Assembly (NCBI GenBank): GCA_003427395.1 | Contig: BFEA01000026.1 | Coordinates: 4,485,990 to 4,517,038 of the forward strand | Length of the DNA stretch: 31,049 nt | Reading direction: 5' to 3' | From: Chara braunii | Taxonomy: Eukaryota; Streptophyta; Charophyceae; Charales; Characeae | Part shown: piece by piece, positions 18,477-27,439 of the stretch | Position numbering within the stretch: position 1 is the stretch's first letter | How the letters are laid out: each line of letters starts with the position of its first letter | Program-made: the position numbers and the translations under genes | The notes under the pieces: generated by a model | The model's database searches: none | Told to the model about the DNA's origin: nothing | The model's input: only the letters and a program-made list of their open reading frames with translations

Positions 18477-19505
18477 CTAGTTTCTCGAGCTTTGTTGTGG
18501 ATGAATGTCGTCTTTGCCCTTGTCGGGGCATTGAGTTGGAGTGTGTGTGGCGTTGTTGCACCAAAAACAGCATCCGTACTTTTGGTGGAGCTTGTATTGC
18601 ACCTCCGTAAGATGGAGCTTCGTCCATCGCTGATTCGGCTGTCCAGCTTCCGACGTCGATGCTGATTTCGTCTTCTTCTTTCTTGTGTTGGTGCATCGCG
18701 GCGGAAGGGCATTGACTTGGTCTCCTTCACTTGACCCTGAAGTCGATGTCGGATCCTCATATGGTCCAGCTGATTGGACTGAAGCAACGGGCTGCGTCTG
18801 TTGTCCTTTTCCTTTCTCCACGAAGTTCGGCTGCCCTTGTCTGTCGTTAGCGGCACGCCGACTGGTTTGGATGACTCACTGAGCATGGTCGATGATGGAG
18901 TCAAAGTCCTCGTACTGGACTTCATCCCCAAGGACTGCGCTCAAGGAGTCAACCGACCGGAGTAAGATTTCGCGCTTAATGTGCTCAAACGGCATGTTCA
19001 AGCTAGGAGTAGTGACGATCTTCTGCCATTCGGTCAACCACTCGTGCGAAGGTTGAGTCCCTTGGAACATGCGGAAAATCTGGTTCACGGCACGAGCTTT
19101 CGCGTTGTCGACAATGAACCACTTCTTCCATTAAGCAGTGAGATCATCCCACGGAATCTTGGTGTGCAGGTTCGCCACGGTCACCTCCTCGTGTGTGGCC
19201 AAGTGGTTAAGCCAAACTTGGCATGCGTCGCGCACGTTGAGGTAGAGTGCTGCTATTCTCAAGTGGTCGGGCATGTGGTGGATGTCGATGGCGGTAGTGA
19301 AGCCTTGCCACCAAGCGAGTGGGTCTTGCTTGTGGTAGTCATCGAACTTCTCTATGTCGAAGTTGGGCATCTTATACGATCGCGGGTCGCTGCCACCCGG
19401 TGGGTGCTGCTGCAGCGTGCGAACGTCAGCCTTCAGCACCGTGAGTTGTTGGCTGATTGTCGCTGGTCTCGTGAATGTGCCAAGGTCGCCGATTGTGGCG
19501 ACCAC
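18477..19505 (-). pseudogene. Gypsy-1 gag core and CCHC zinc knuckle
   Basis: One minus frame runs from 19505 to a TAG at 18477, interrupted only by TAA (19131-19133) and TGA (18876-18878). The core reads like a retrotransposon Gag capsid domain: MPNFDIEKFDDYHKQDPLAW, LNVRDACQVWLNHL, then after the TAA MFQGTQPSHEWLTEWQKIV. A basic linker is followed by a perfect CX2CX4HX4C knuckle (CFWCNNATHTPTQC, bases 18528-18569) that would bind genomic RNA. The pol frame begins in another phase near 18471, so gag and pol were either separate frames or are now shifted by mutation. Confidence 0.8.
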
Positions 19506-19552
19506 ATGGTCAATCCGTTTGTCCAGCTCTCACGGTGACGGCTGGCTGTTAC

Positions 19553-19975
19553 TTATGCACTTTTTGAAACACCGTCGTCCTCTTCCAAGTGGTCGCAGCA
19601 CGCATTGAAACTGCGATTTGTATGACTTTGCATGTCTCGAGTTTTGTTGATGACGCGCTCGGGCCGCTGCAACTCTTGCTGTTGCGAATTGCAGGTCAGC
19701 ATGAGCTTAGCGATGAGCTTGGAGGTGTCCTCCTTGGTTTTCTCTTCCTCCAACGGTTGGCTGTGACCGTCCGTCAGGGTGAAATGCCAGCTGCGCAACT
19801 TGGCTGCGTACTCCATCTCTTGCTGCTGCAAGCTTGCCGAGGCGTCCTGTTGGAGGCGGTGAACTGCGTTAGCTGCTTCCTCCTGCTGTCGACGCTGAGC
19901 TTTGGAAGCTTCTTGCTGTTGCCATAGTAATTCGGCCGCAGCCTCAGCCTGCCGCTGCTCCTCTCCAGCCACCAA
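19553..19975 (-). pseudogene. Gypsy-1 gag N-terminal Gln-rich coiled coil
   Basis: About 140 codons, with no ATG at the start; the frame is open further upstream through WFAARVLTFSK into the shared repeat at 20006. The sequence is rich in Gln, Glu and Ala with coiled-coil spacing (QQQEASKAQRRQQEEAANAV, LQQQEMEYAAKL). Gag N-termini of this type promote particle assembly. The frame ends in a stop at 19553, and the Gag core resumes in another frame from about 19505, so at least one frameshift separates them. Function is inferred from position and composition. Confidence 0.65.
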
Positions 19976-20005
19976 TTTGCTGAAGGTGAGGACACGGGCG
20001 GCAAA

Positions 20006-20093
20006 CCAGAGCCAGTCATAAACAAAACACGGACACGTGTGTGTGTGGTGAAGGCTGAGAAAACAGGGGGGAAACTAGGCCAGTTGGAAGGTC
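20006..20093. repeat. Second copy of the 12903-12992 segment
   Basis: Same orientation as the left copy. Its lower boundary (20006) abuts the gag coding text of gypsy-1, which fits the inner edge of a 5' LTR or the leader. On the minus strand the gag frame stays open into this segment. Confidence 0.7.
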
Positions 20094-21031
20094 CTGGTCG
20101 CTGTCTCGCAGAAACCCACCAGAAACTGGAAGGCTGTCACGCAGGAGAAATGTTAAACCACAACCGCTGGGTTCTAGCCTGTGCTACCAAAATCAAGGCT
20201 GTTGTCACAAGATCCAATCCCTTCCTGCCACTGATGACTGTCTTCGAGGCCTTTCCGCTGACTGCATCTGGCCTCAATGTCAATCACAACAGCCCAAACT
20301 GTTTACCCAACTTTATTCTAGGTATCTGCGCCTGTAGCCTCTCTCTGTCGAGGCTGTACCATAGGTAGGACAGATTCGTAATTTTGTTTGGCTGAGGGCT
20401 AACCGAGAGACTTACCTGTAGGGGAAATTCGTGAGGGACATATCTGCAAATTTGGGGAAAATATAGGCCCAGCACTAACTGAATTTCCTACTGCTACCCT
20501 AACTGCGAATAGCAGGCCCGGGCTACCCCTAGGACAGACAGGCCCTAAAGGCCTATGCTGATAGATGGTCTTATAGCCTATAGCCAGGTAAGGTAGAGGC
20601 CGAGAGGCCGAAACAGAATTGGTGTTATGACCCTGGCCAATTTCGAGATACACATCCACTGGAAAGTACAATGCCATCCAATTGCAGAAAGAAATGAATG
20701 AACTTGAGAGGTGAGAGAGGAGTAGAAGAAGAAGAAGAAGTAAGAAAGAAGAAGACGAAGATGTACACCAGCAAAGACAATGACAAGGATCTTCTTCTTC
20801 GCCCAACAATCTCCTCCTCCTTATCTCCCCCTTCTCTTATTCATACAAGAAATAATAATACAATGTTGAATGACTGGTCCAGAATCATGTCCGAGTCCCT
20901 TTTCTACTGCAGGTATCACTCAAGGTCCACCATAGCCATGGCTGCCTCCCCCACTCTTCACACACATAGGCCGAGGCTATGGCGGACTACTAGGCCTTGC
21001 ACCGACGTCCAAAGGACAACCCAGAGCAGNT
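20094..21031. other. Anonymous sequence with GAA tract
   Basis: No supported gene. A (GAA)n-like purine tract lies at about 20712-20762, with the complementary CTTCTTCTTC near 20791. The region could hold the remaining 5' LTR of gypsy-1, but no pair for it is visible. Confidence 0.35.
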
Positions 21032-21159
21032 ATGGCTGCTCCAGCTCAGGCCGCCATGCCCAGCCTTGCCTTGAAGCTTCTTGGTGTAGCTCCCCCNTGC
21101 TGGGGACTCCTTGCTNCAGCGCCCACCAAGGTGATGAAGATGGCTNCCACCATAGCCAG
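21032..21159 (+). CDS. Possible first exon encoding a plastid-transit-like peptide
   Basis: From the ATG at 21032, 42 codons run to a consensus donor CAG|GTAAGT (intron from 21160). The peptide (start MAAPAQAAMPSLALKLLGVA) contains no Asp or Glu and is rich in Ala, Pro, Leu and Lys, as chloroplast transit peptides are. The segment has Ns at 21097 (a proline codon whatever the base), 21116 and 21146, and one just before the ATG (21030). A pyrimidine-rich tract ends in CCCCAG at 21239, a plausible acceptor for an 80-bp intron; the next exon could be open in more than one frame. No homologue is recognised. It may be chance in a pyrimidine-rich region. Confidence 0.35.
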
Positions 21160-21401
21160 GTAAGTACCCCTGGCGCTCCTCCCCCTTCCTCCTTCCTTCC
21201 TCCTTCTTCCTCCCTCGTGTCCTTCTTCTTCCTCCCCAGCAGCGCAGCTCCAACCCAGCGCTGCTCCCTCCAGCGCTCCACCAGTGTGTCGCCAAACTTG
21301 CACACCGAAAAAGAGGCCGGATCTTCCGCCCGGCCGGAAGATATAGCGGCCTGCTTTGCCTCTTGGGCGGTGACTTCCAGGCCGCTGGCCTTCCCAAGCA
21401 A

Positions 21402-22010
21402 CCGGTACCTCTTCCTCCTTTGGTGGGAACATCATTGCAGACTCTGATATTGCCCCTACAGGCCCTAGACTCAGACTGGTACCCGGTAGACCTAGCCTAC
21501 ACTACCGGCCTCTAAAAATGCCACTTTTGTCTTCTTCTGCTCGGCCTCCGGTACCTGCATATTTACCCCCCTGCCGGGTGCGGTACCGGCCTACCCGCTA
21601 CTTGAGTGCTTTTTCCCTGCTGCAACCCTTCGAAGCCACGGCCACAGGTAAGTACCGGCCCTGAGGGCCCAGCGAACGAACAAGTGCCCTGGCGGGCCAC
21701 ACACACACACACTCGTACCAACCAGCACTCAGACAGGCATGGTCACACACGCAAGCCAACCAGCACTCAGACAGACATGCAGTCCAGCAAGCACACACAC
21801 ACACAGACTTAGCAGGCGGGGAACTCAGTAGGGCATTCAGTCTATGAGCAAAACTCAGGAATCAGCTGTGTGTTTCAGTCCGTGTTCGGACGGGTTATCA
21901 CATTGGTACCGGTCGGTCAGTCAGTCCGGTCTAGGTCGAGTCTAGGCTAGTTTAGGCTATAGATAGGATGGGCACATCGGTTCAGGGCTTTTGGCAGTTG
22001 GTACCGAGTA
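21402..22010. repeat. Cluster of GGTACC/GGTACCGG motifs
   Basis: GGTACC or TACCGG words occur near 21402, 21478, 21549, 21580, 21653, 21905 and 21999, seven times in about 600 bp, often as CCGGTACC or GGTACCGG. The CCATAGC/GCTATGG word is also frequent nearby (about 20937-22245). No coding frame explains them. A donor-like ACAG|GTAAGT lies at about 21644-21651. Confidence 0.5.
21699..21806 (+). repeat. (CA)n with two 38-bp tandem copies
   Basis: CA dinucleotide runs flank two copies of CCAACCAGCACTCAGACAG (copies start near 21717 and 21755) with a period of 38 bp. Confidence 0.85.
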
Positions 22011-22222
22011 CATCGCTGCTGCGCTACGCGTGAACCGGAAGTGGTGACGGCTCAGCGTTGTGGGAGACAGACATAGCCAGACCTTCGGAGCGCCGGCCAT
22101 AGCTGGGACCTGCGCTGTACTCTGGCAGCACGCGGGGCTGTCAGAGGTCTGGGCTATTTGAGGTCTGCTGGAGGCGAGAGAAGTTGGTGCCCTGCTGGAC
22201 CCTCCTCCAGAAGGGGGTCACA

Positions 22223-22450
22223 GGGTTGTGGCGCTGAAGCCATAGCTGCAGCTTCTTCCTCAGAGGTCATCTTGTCAGGGTTTGGTGGCGCTGCTGCAGA
22301 CTTCCACCCGGGAAGTCTTCCGACACTTCGTCATCATCAGATACTGTGGTGCTGGTCTTCTTCTTCATCCTCTGAGTGGCGCTTGGCCTCAGAGGCCTGT
22401 TTCAGGGTGGTGCTGCCCTCTGGAGTCAGTAATTGGGTGGCGCTTGATGT
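22223..22450 (+). repeat. GTGGCGCT-type interspersed words
   Basis: GTGGCGCTG or GTGGTGCTG occurs six times (about 22230, 22283, 22347, 22376, 22407, 22437), the last ones about 30 bp apart, with TCAGAGG and TTTCAGGG words between. It is a degenerate short repeat; the open frame across it has no domain. Confidence 0.5.
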
Positions 22451-22500
22451 TTCAGGGGCTCAAGGGTGTCACGAGTGGTTACTCAGGGTTGGGGAGTGAA

Positions 22501-22524
22501 GCGCTGCTCATTTCTGAGCAGCGC
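22501..22524 (+). other. Perfect 10-bp hairpin with TTTC loop
   Basis: GCGCTGCTCA pairs with TGAGCAGCGC around a 4-base TTTC loop. AATAAA follows about 45 bp later (about 22570), so the hairpin could sit near a transcript 3' end. The stem does not fit the histone mRNA consensus. Confidence 0.6.
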
Positions 22525-22570
22525 ACTGTAGGTCTGAAGTTATTCTGACAATTCGAGGTTCTAAGATTAA

Positions 22571-24013
22571 TAAACAGTGTGATACTGGGTTTGTACTATC
22601 ATCATTTCATTGTTCCTTGGATGTGATCTACTCGGCTTTCCTTTATGACTGGTTGTGAGGATTGAGTGGAGTGAATTGCACTTTCAGTGTACCCTGTCAT
22701 ATCGCATGGTCAAGTCTTCCGCTGTGTTTATCTCTCCCTGTGCGGTGTGATACTCCTATCCTCTCCCCTTCCTTCTGTGTATGTATGGGCATACCTGGGA
22801 GTTCATGTGAGTGACTGTTGGTCTTCAGACAACAGACAACCAGAATCATAACATCTGTCTCTGGTATGTTGTGAGGGAAACTCGTTTTTCTACGAGGAGA
22901 AGGTTCTGAATAATGTCAACAATTTTTGGGCAACAAATCAATCACAACGTCACAAGACAGCAAAAAAAGGGGTAAAAAAAAGTCTATAGTACAAGAATGA
23001 CACCAACTCGCAAGGAGTATACTCAATGCACAGGACAAGGGCATGAAGTTCATGGTATATATGCTTCTTTAAGATAGAACGATAACATCCGGCTCACATC
23101 ATGAACTCGCAAAATCTTCCCATGCTACTCATCAAGGGGCACCTCCCTAACTCTTCTTTCCCTCCTTCTGGTCTCTCTTTTGTCATTTCAGCTGCCTCTT
23201 TCTTCGTGCAGCCAAAGTAGAATTGAGATCACAATACACGTCCATCAGCAACTCACTGAAGCAGAAAATAACTCTCTTGATTAAGTATGTGGCGATGCAG
23301 GTCAGGAATCTCTGATCTTGGGACTTGCTTTGTCAACGTGCTCCACGTTCAATTGGGGGTGGTTCCTATGCTAATGGCCATCCAGAATGACCTTAACAAG
23401 CTAAGAGATAACTCTGTACAGAAGACTTTCTTCCTCCTTTCTCTTGAACTTCCATCACCTGAGGTCACCTGGCATGACAGTCAGGAAAGTTTCTCATGTG
23501 GTCCTTACATGTCTGTTGTGGCTTAGTATCTGTGTGTTTCCCAACCAAAGTAATCTCCCAAGCCTGTGTTCAAGTTTGGTTCCAGCAATTTGGCTGATTC
23601 TCCTTCCTTTTCTTTCTGCATGCTGAGCGTTTCTTTGTGTGTGCTGCTTTTCCCTACCCTTCTCTGAGGTGATTTTGGTGTAACGAGCTACCAGTAGTCA
23701 TTGGGTTCGATCAATTTCGGTACTCCTTGGGTTTTCTAGTCAATGAAAAGGAGTGTCAATGTTCACCCATCCTTCTCAAGCAGCCAACTCCTTAGCTTTC
23801 TGAAGAAGGTAGTGTACCAAACACAATACTGAGTAGCTCCCAGTACCAACATCGTGGATGAAACTCACAACGCTCAATGATTGACAACACCCAAAGATAG
23901 CCAGTAGACCAGAAGATAGACAAAGGAAGAAAAGAATAAGAAGGAGGAGGATAGTTTCCAATACTAATCAATGAGTACAAGGTCTTGTCGCTTTTTCGTC
24001 CTTCAACCTCCAG
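22571..24013. other. No recognisable gene
   Basis: Anonymous sequence of moderate AT content. Short open frames (for example plus 23287-23526) carry no motif that I recognise. I see no repeat structure beyond A runs near 22970. Confidence 0.35.
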
Positions 24014-24191
24014 GCATTTCCTCGTCTTCCTGCCACATCACTATCACCAACCGCTCTACTGAAGATGAAACCGGTATGCTCCTCACAAGCACGTCGCCAG
24101 ATGGCAAAATCAATCTAAGAATGACACCAGAACAAGTAACGGCGGTCTTCAGAAGCAGGGGGCTGCCTCTCCAACACGCAATCATCAGCAG
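24014..24191 (+). CDS. Exon-like segment, unknown protein
   Basis: A pyrimidine-rich acceptor (CTTTTTCGTCCTTCAACCTCCAG) precedes 178 bp that are open in one frame and end in CAG|GTAAGT at 24191/24192. The peptide has ordinary soluble-protein composition (MLLTSTSPDGKINLRMTPEQ, then VTAVFRSRGLPLQHAIIS), unlike the low-complexity frames around it. The frame is also open upstream to an ATG at 23971. I do not recognise the family. The exon phase does not match a direct join to the candidate exon at 21032. The sequence after 24232 is unreliable because of an adapter, so the downstream exons may lie elsewhere. Confidence 0.4.
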
Positions 24192-24196
24192 GTAAG

Positions 24197-24232
24197 TCTC
24201 TCTCTCTCTCTCTCTCTCTCACTCTCTCTCTC
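24197..24232 (+). repeat. (CT)n tract before adapter
   Basis: CT dinucleotides with one A interruption, immediately after the donor site and directly before the adapter sequence. Confidence 0.95.
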
Positions 24233-24270
24233 CTGTCTCTTATACACATCTAGATGTGTATAAGAGACAG
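24233..24270. other. Nextera mate-pair junction adapter (assembly artefact)
   Basis: The 19-base Tn5 mosaic end CTGTCTCTTATACACATCT (24233-24251) is followed at once by its exact reverse complement (24252-24270). This 38-bp palindrome is the circularisation junction of Nextera mate-pair libraries. It is not genomic, and the two flanks may come from loci kilobases apart or in a different relative orientation. Confidence 0.97.
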
Positions 24271-25740
24271 GGATACGACTATCCTCCCTCGGACCTCACT
24301 CTCTCACTCTTCCGCTAAGCTATGGTGTAGTCCATCTTCTATTCTAGCAGTGGCTACCCTATGCTCACTCTCACGCACGCCCTCTGTTTGCCTTTGTCCA
24401 GCGCTGGCCCTCCAGCATTAGTGCTCCAGCCTCAACGCAGGGCAAGGCAGAGTGAATGAGCAAGCTGGGGCAAGCCAATGTTATGTAGTGTTGACTCAGC
24501 ATGCCCAGACTCCAGTTGGCTGAGATTCAAGATCTGTGTGGCCAACATTTGCTTACAGCCAGTGTGTGCCTGGACTCAGTGGACCTTGGAAACTTGTGAA
24601 ACTGCACTGAGCCTTTGGATGTTTGTATGATCTGTGGCCGTGGTTGACTCCTGAGAAATCTTTGAGTCCTTGACTTCTTTGAGCAGGCTGGGCCTGACCG
24701 TTGACTTTCCGAGACCCTGTGTTTGCTTCTGGAGGCCATGCCTCGTTTTCACACTTAACCACAGGCCTACTGACCTAAGGAGTCTCTGGCGCCTCTTCAG
24801 AGGCCATGGACCGACTTTTGACCTCGGAACTTTGGCACAGACAGAATTTACGACCCCTAGACTTGTTCTGTGTAGATTTCCATCTCTCGCTTTCGCAGTA
24901 GCCCCTGATGTTCTTGTATCCATCTGATTTAATAAGGCAACGAAACAGTTAGGGTGTGCACCCTTCAGCTGTTGACTGTATAAGTACTATAAACTAAGTG
25001 ATTTTTGGAAGTATCTAGCTTGACTTCCTCCCTTGAAGTGTTCAGGTCATATACATTTGCAATGACCCGCAGAGAATCAGTCTGAGATTTATGCGGTTTT
25101 CTGAGTATTGCTGCTTGGTGGTTTGATTTGCTGAGATTTACATGTCCTGAATGAGATTGCCGTTTGGTTGCATGTGTCTAAGTCCCTATGTGATGCTTGC
25201 TTGCGGAGGGTTAACTGTGCTCTCGACTTGTGTTTTATGTGTCCCGGGAAGGGGTAGCTTGGAAATAAGGGAACGACAGGGATATGACTGATATTGGACA
25301 CTGGATGCACTTCTAGAAAGGCCAGGACGGACAGAGACGAGTAGAATTTGGCAACTCAGGTCGGAACAACTGACACCCGGTAGTCTTAGAAGGACCTGGT
25401 AGCTTGCGAATAGGTCATGAGCAGCCAGAGTCCATACCTAGATAGCAGGTAGGTTGGATGCAGGCCCTGAAGTAGGATTGCAGGCTCCAATGATGTTTCC
25501 ACAAAAAGGCAGGAACTTCCCTTAGGCCCACCCGAAGAGGCAGTAGTAGCAGTCATGCTGCTGCTCCTTTCCAGAGGGTGAACGTAGGCAGAGCTCCTGG
25601 TGAGCCGGGGAGCTGGAGGGTGAGAAAGCAGACCTCAATCACTATGTAGTAGTTGGACAAGGGTGTAGGCCTAGGCTATGGTGGTAAAGGGTGAAGCACC
25701 TCACGCCAGGCTATGGAGAAGGGTAGAAGAAGGATTTAGA
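24271..25740. other. Anonymous sequence right of the adapter
   Basis: No gene could be supported. Overlapping open frames on both strands at 24576-24927 have no domains. Its linkage to the left side is doubtful. Confidence 0.35.
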
Positions 25741-25741
25741 G

Positions 25742-25744
<3 letters not shown>

Positions 25745-25813
<69 letters not shown>

Positions 25814-25814
25814 N
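25745..25814. other. (GA)n tract plus single N: assembly join
   Basis: An uninterrupted GA tract (25745-25813) ends at one N (25814), immediately followed by integrase coding sequence in mid-domain. The tract reads as Leu-Ser repeats on the minus strand, which is not part of any integrase. It looks like a contig end closed at a microsatellite. Confidence 0.9.
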
Positions 25815-27436
25815 CCGTTCTTGCTTACCTTACCCATGTCAGTGAAATCGATGGAGACGGACTCCCCGAGACCATCAGGAATGGGTACGGGTGTGAGTAG
25901 CCCCATGGGCTTTTGTCTGCATGGTTTGATTCGTTGGCAGACTTGACATTCAGCTATAAATTTCTCAGCAGTCCCTTTCATACCAGGCCAATCAAACTGT
26001 CTCAGCAAATTAGCATACGTTTTAGCCATGCCGAAGTGCCCGCTCCGGCCATGAGCCAAGTCCAAAAAGTGTCTGAGGAGAGGCTCATGGTTGGGTACAC
26101 ACAAACGGTCATGGTTCCCGTATCGGCGAAAAATCAGTCCTCCATACTCGTGGAAATCAGGCTGGCTACTAGGATCAGCCCGCAGCTGCTCAAGGATGGA
26201 ACTAAGTTCCGGATCCTTGGCCGTCTGCTCTACAAGTTCCTCCTTCAATTTCTTCCGGAGGTCGTAGGATTTCACAAGGCAAGTCATGTACTCAGGGTGG
26301 AGAGACAAAGCGTCAGCGACTCGATTGTAACAACCCTTTTTATGCCTCAATTCAAAATCAAAGATGTCAATCTCATGAAACCAGCGAAGCAAGGTAGGGG
26401 ATAGAGTAGTCTCCATTTTGATCCACTTCAAGGTCTCATGATCTGAGAACACTTTGAAGTGGCGTCCCAACAGGTAATGTTTCCAGTGATCCAACGCCAT
26501 GCGCAAAGCGTAGAGCTCGCGCATGTAGGTGGAAGTGGCTACCTTTACGCTGGGCATTCGTTTGCTGTAGTACTCGAGTGGCCGCAGGCCTTCGCCGTCA
26601 TCTTTTTGCAGCACCGCACCGATCCCATACTGACTTGCATCCGTAGTAACTACGAAGGTCAGTTTGGGATCTGCAATGCGGAGTACCGGGTAACTTACCA
26701 AGGCTTCCTTGAGAGTTCGAAATGTTTCCATACACGCGGCATCCCAGGAATAAGACACATTCTTGCTGGTTAGTCGCAACAATGGATGAGCAATGATAGA
26801 AAAACGGGGTACAAACTTCCGATAGTACGATGCGAGACCAAGAAAAGAACGCAATTCACGAATGTTCACAGGCTGAGGCCAATCGCGTATGACCTCAATC
26901 TTGGTTGCCTCAGGCTCTAGGCCTGTAGCAGACAACCGGTGCCCAAGATAGATGATGCTATCCCTCCCAAACTCGGATTTCTCCAAGTTGAGATGGAGCT
27001 GCGTCTTCTTGAGGACAGCAAGCACCTCCTCAAGATGCTTTAGGTGTTCCTCCATGGACTTGCTGAAAATCAGGATATCGTCCAGATACACCACCACAAA
27101 CCGGCCAATCTGTTCGCGGAGGACCTTGTCCATGAGGCTTTGGAACGTGGCTGGTGCGTTCGTAAGACCGAAGGGCATTGCGGTGAACTCATAGAGCCCG
27201 TCGCGTGTTTTGAACGCAGTCTTGTGCTGGTCCGCAGGATCGACTTCAATCTGGTGGTAACCAGACTTGAGGTCGATCTTGGAGAAGACCTTGCACCTGC
27301 CCGCGACATCAAGCAAGTCATCTATACGAGGCAATGGGTAAGCATTCTTTCTTGTGATGCGGTTTAGAGCGCGATAGTCAATACACATGCAGAGTTTGCC
27401 TCTTTTCTTTGGCACAAACAACACAGGAGCACCAAA
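25815..27436 (-). CDS. Gypsy-2 pol: reverse transcriptase, RNase H, integrase start
   Basis: Continuous frame after the TAA at 27437. Residue numbers count from 27424. RT: CIDYRALN (14-21), IDLKSGYHQIE (50-60), MPFGLTNAPATF (83-94) and the catalytic YLDD (113-116). RNase H: TTDAS with D262, E303 (MRELYAL), D328 (SDHETL) and D371 (VADAL), so all four acidic residues are present. Integrase zinc domain: H458, H463, C493, C496. Integrase core begins with D526 (SIDFTDMG) and is cut at residue 536 by the N/(GA)n join. RT, RNase H and the zinc domain look functional; the rest of integrase is missing from this assembly. Confidence 0.93.
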
Positions 27437-27439
27437 TTA
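27437..27439 (-). other. Single nonsense codon in gypsy-2 pol
   Basis: TAA lies between KPSES and FGAPVLFVPKK in an otherwise continuous frame. A C-to-T change from CAA is the simplest one-step origin. It separates protease from RT and would block RT synthesis from this copy. Confidence 0.9.

Larger units (their letters stand above)
15237..20025 (-). mobile_element. Gypsy-1: degenerate Ty3/gypsy LTR retrotransposon
   Basis: From high to low coordinates the minus strand holds gag (about 20025-18477), protease (about 17911), reverse transcriptase (17616-16600), integrase (16595-15846) and an integrase tail with chromodomain-like segment (15839-15237). This is the order of Ty3/gypsy elements, with integrase after RT. 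There are at least seven in-frame stops and several frameshifts, plus a large deletion that removes RNase H. The element is dead. Complete LTRs are not visible; the ~90-bp direct repeat at 12903 and 20006 may be their remnant, in which case the 3' end includes the N gap. Confidence 0.9.

Noticed and set aside
22501-22524. Histone mRNA 3' stem-loop
   Set aside because: The loop is TTTC, but the stem is 10 bp and its sequence and flanks do not fit the 6-bp histone consensus; no histone frame precedes it.
24576-24927. Overlapping frames on both strands as a gene
   Set aside because: No domain, no splice or promoter context, and the two strands are equally open.
25736-25814. Leu-Ser repeat C-terminus of integrase
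   Set aside because: It is the (GA)n microsatellite read in frame after an N; a join artefact.
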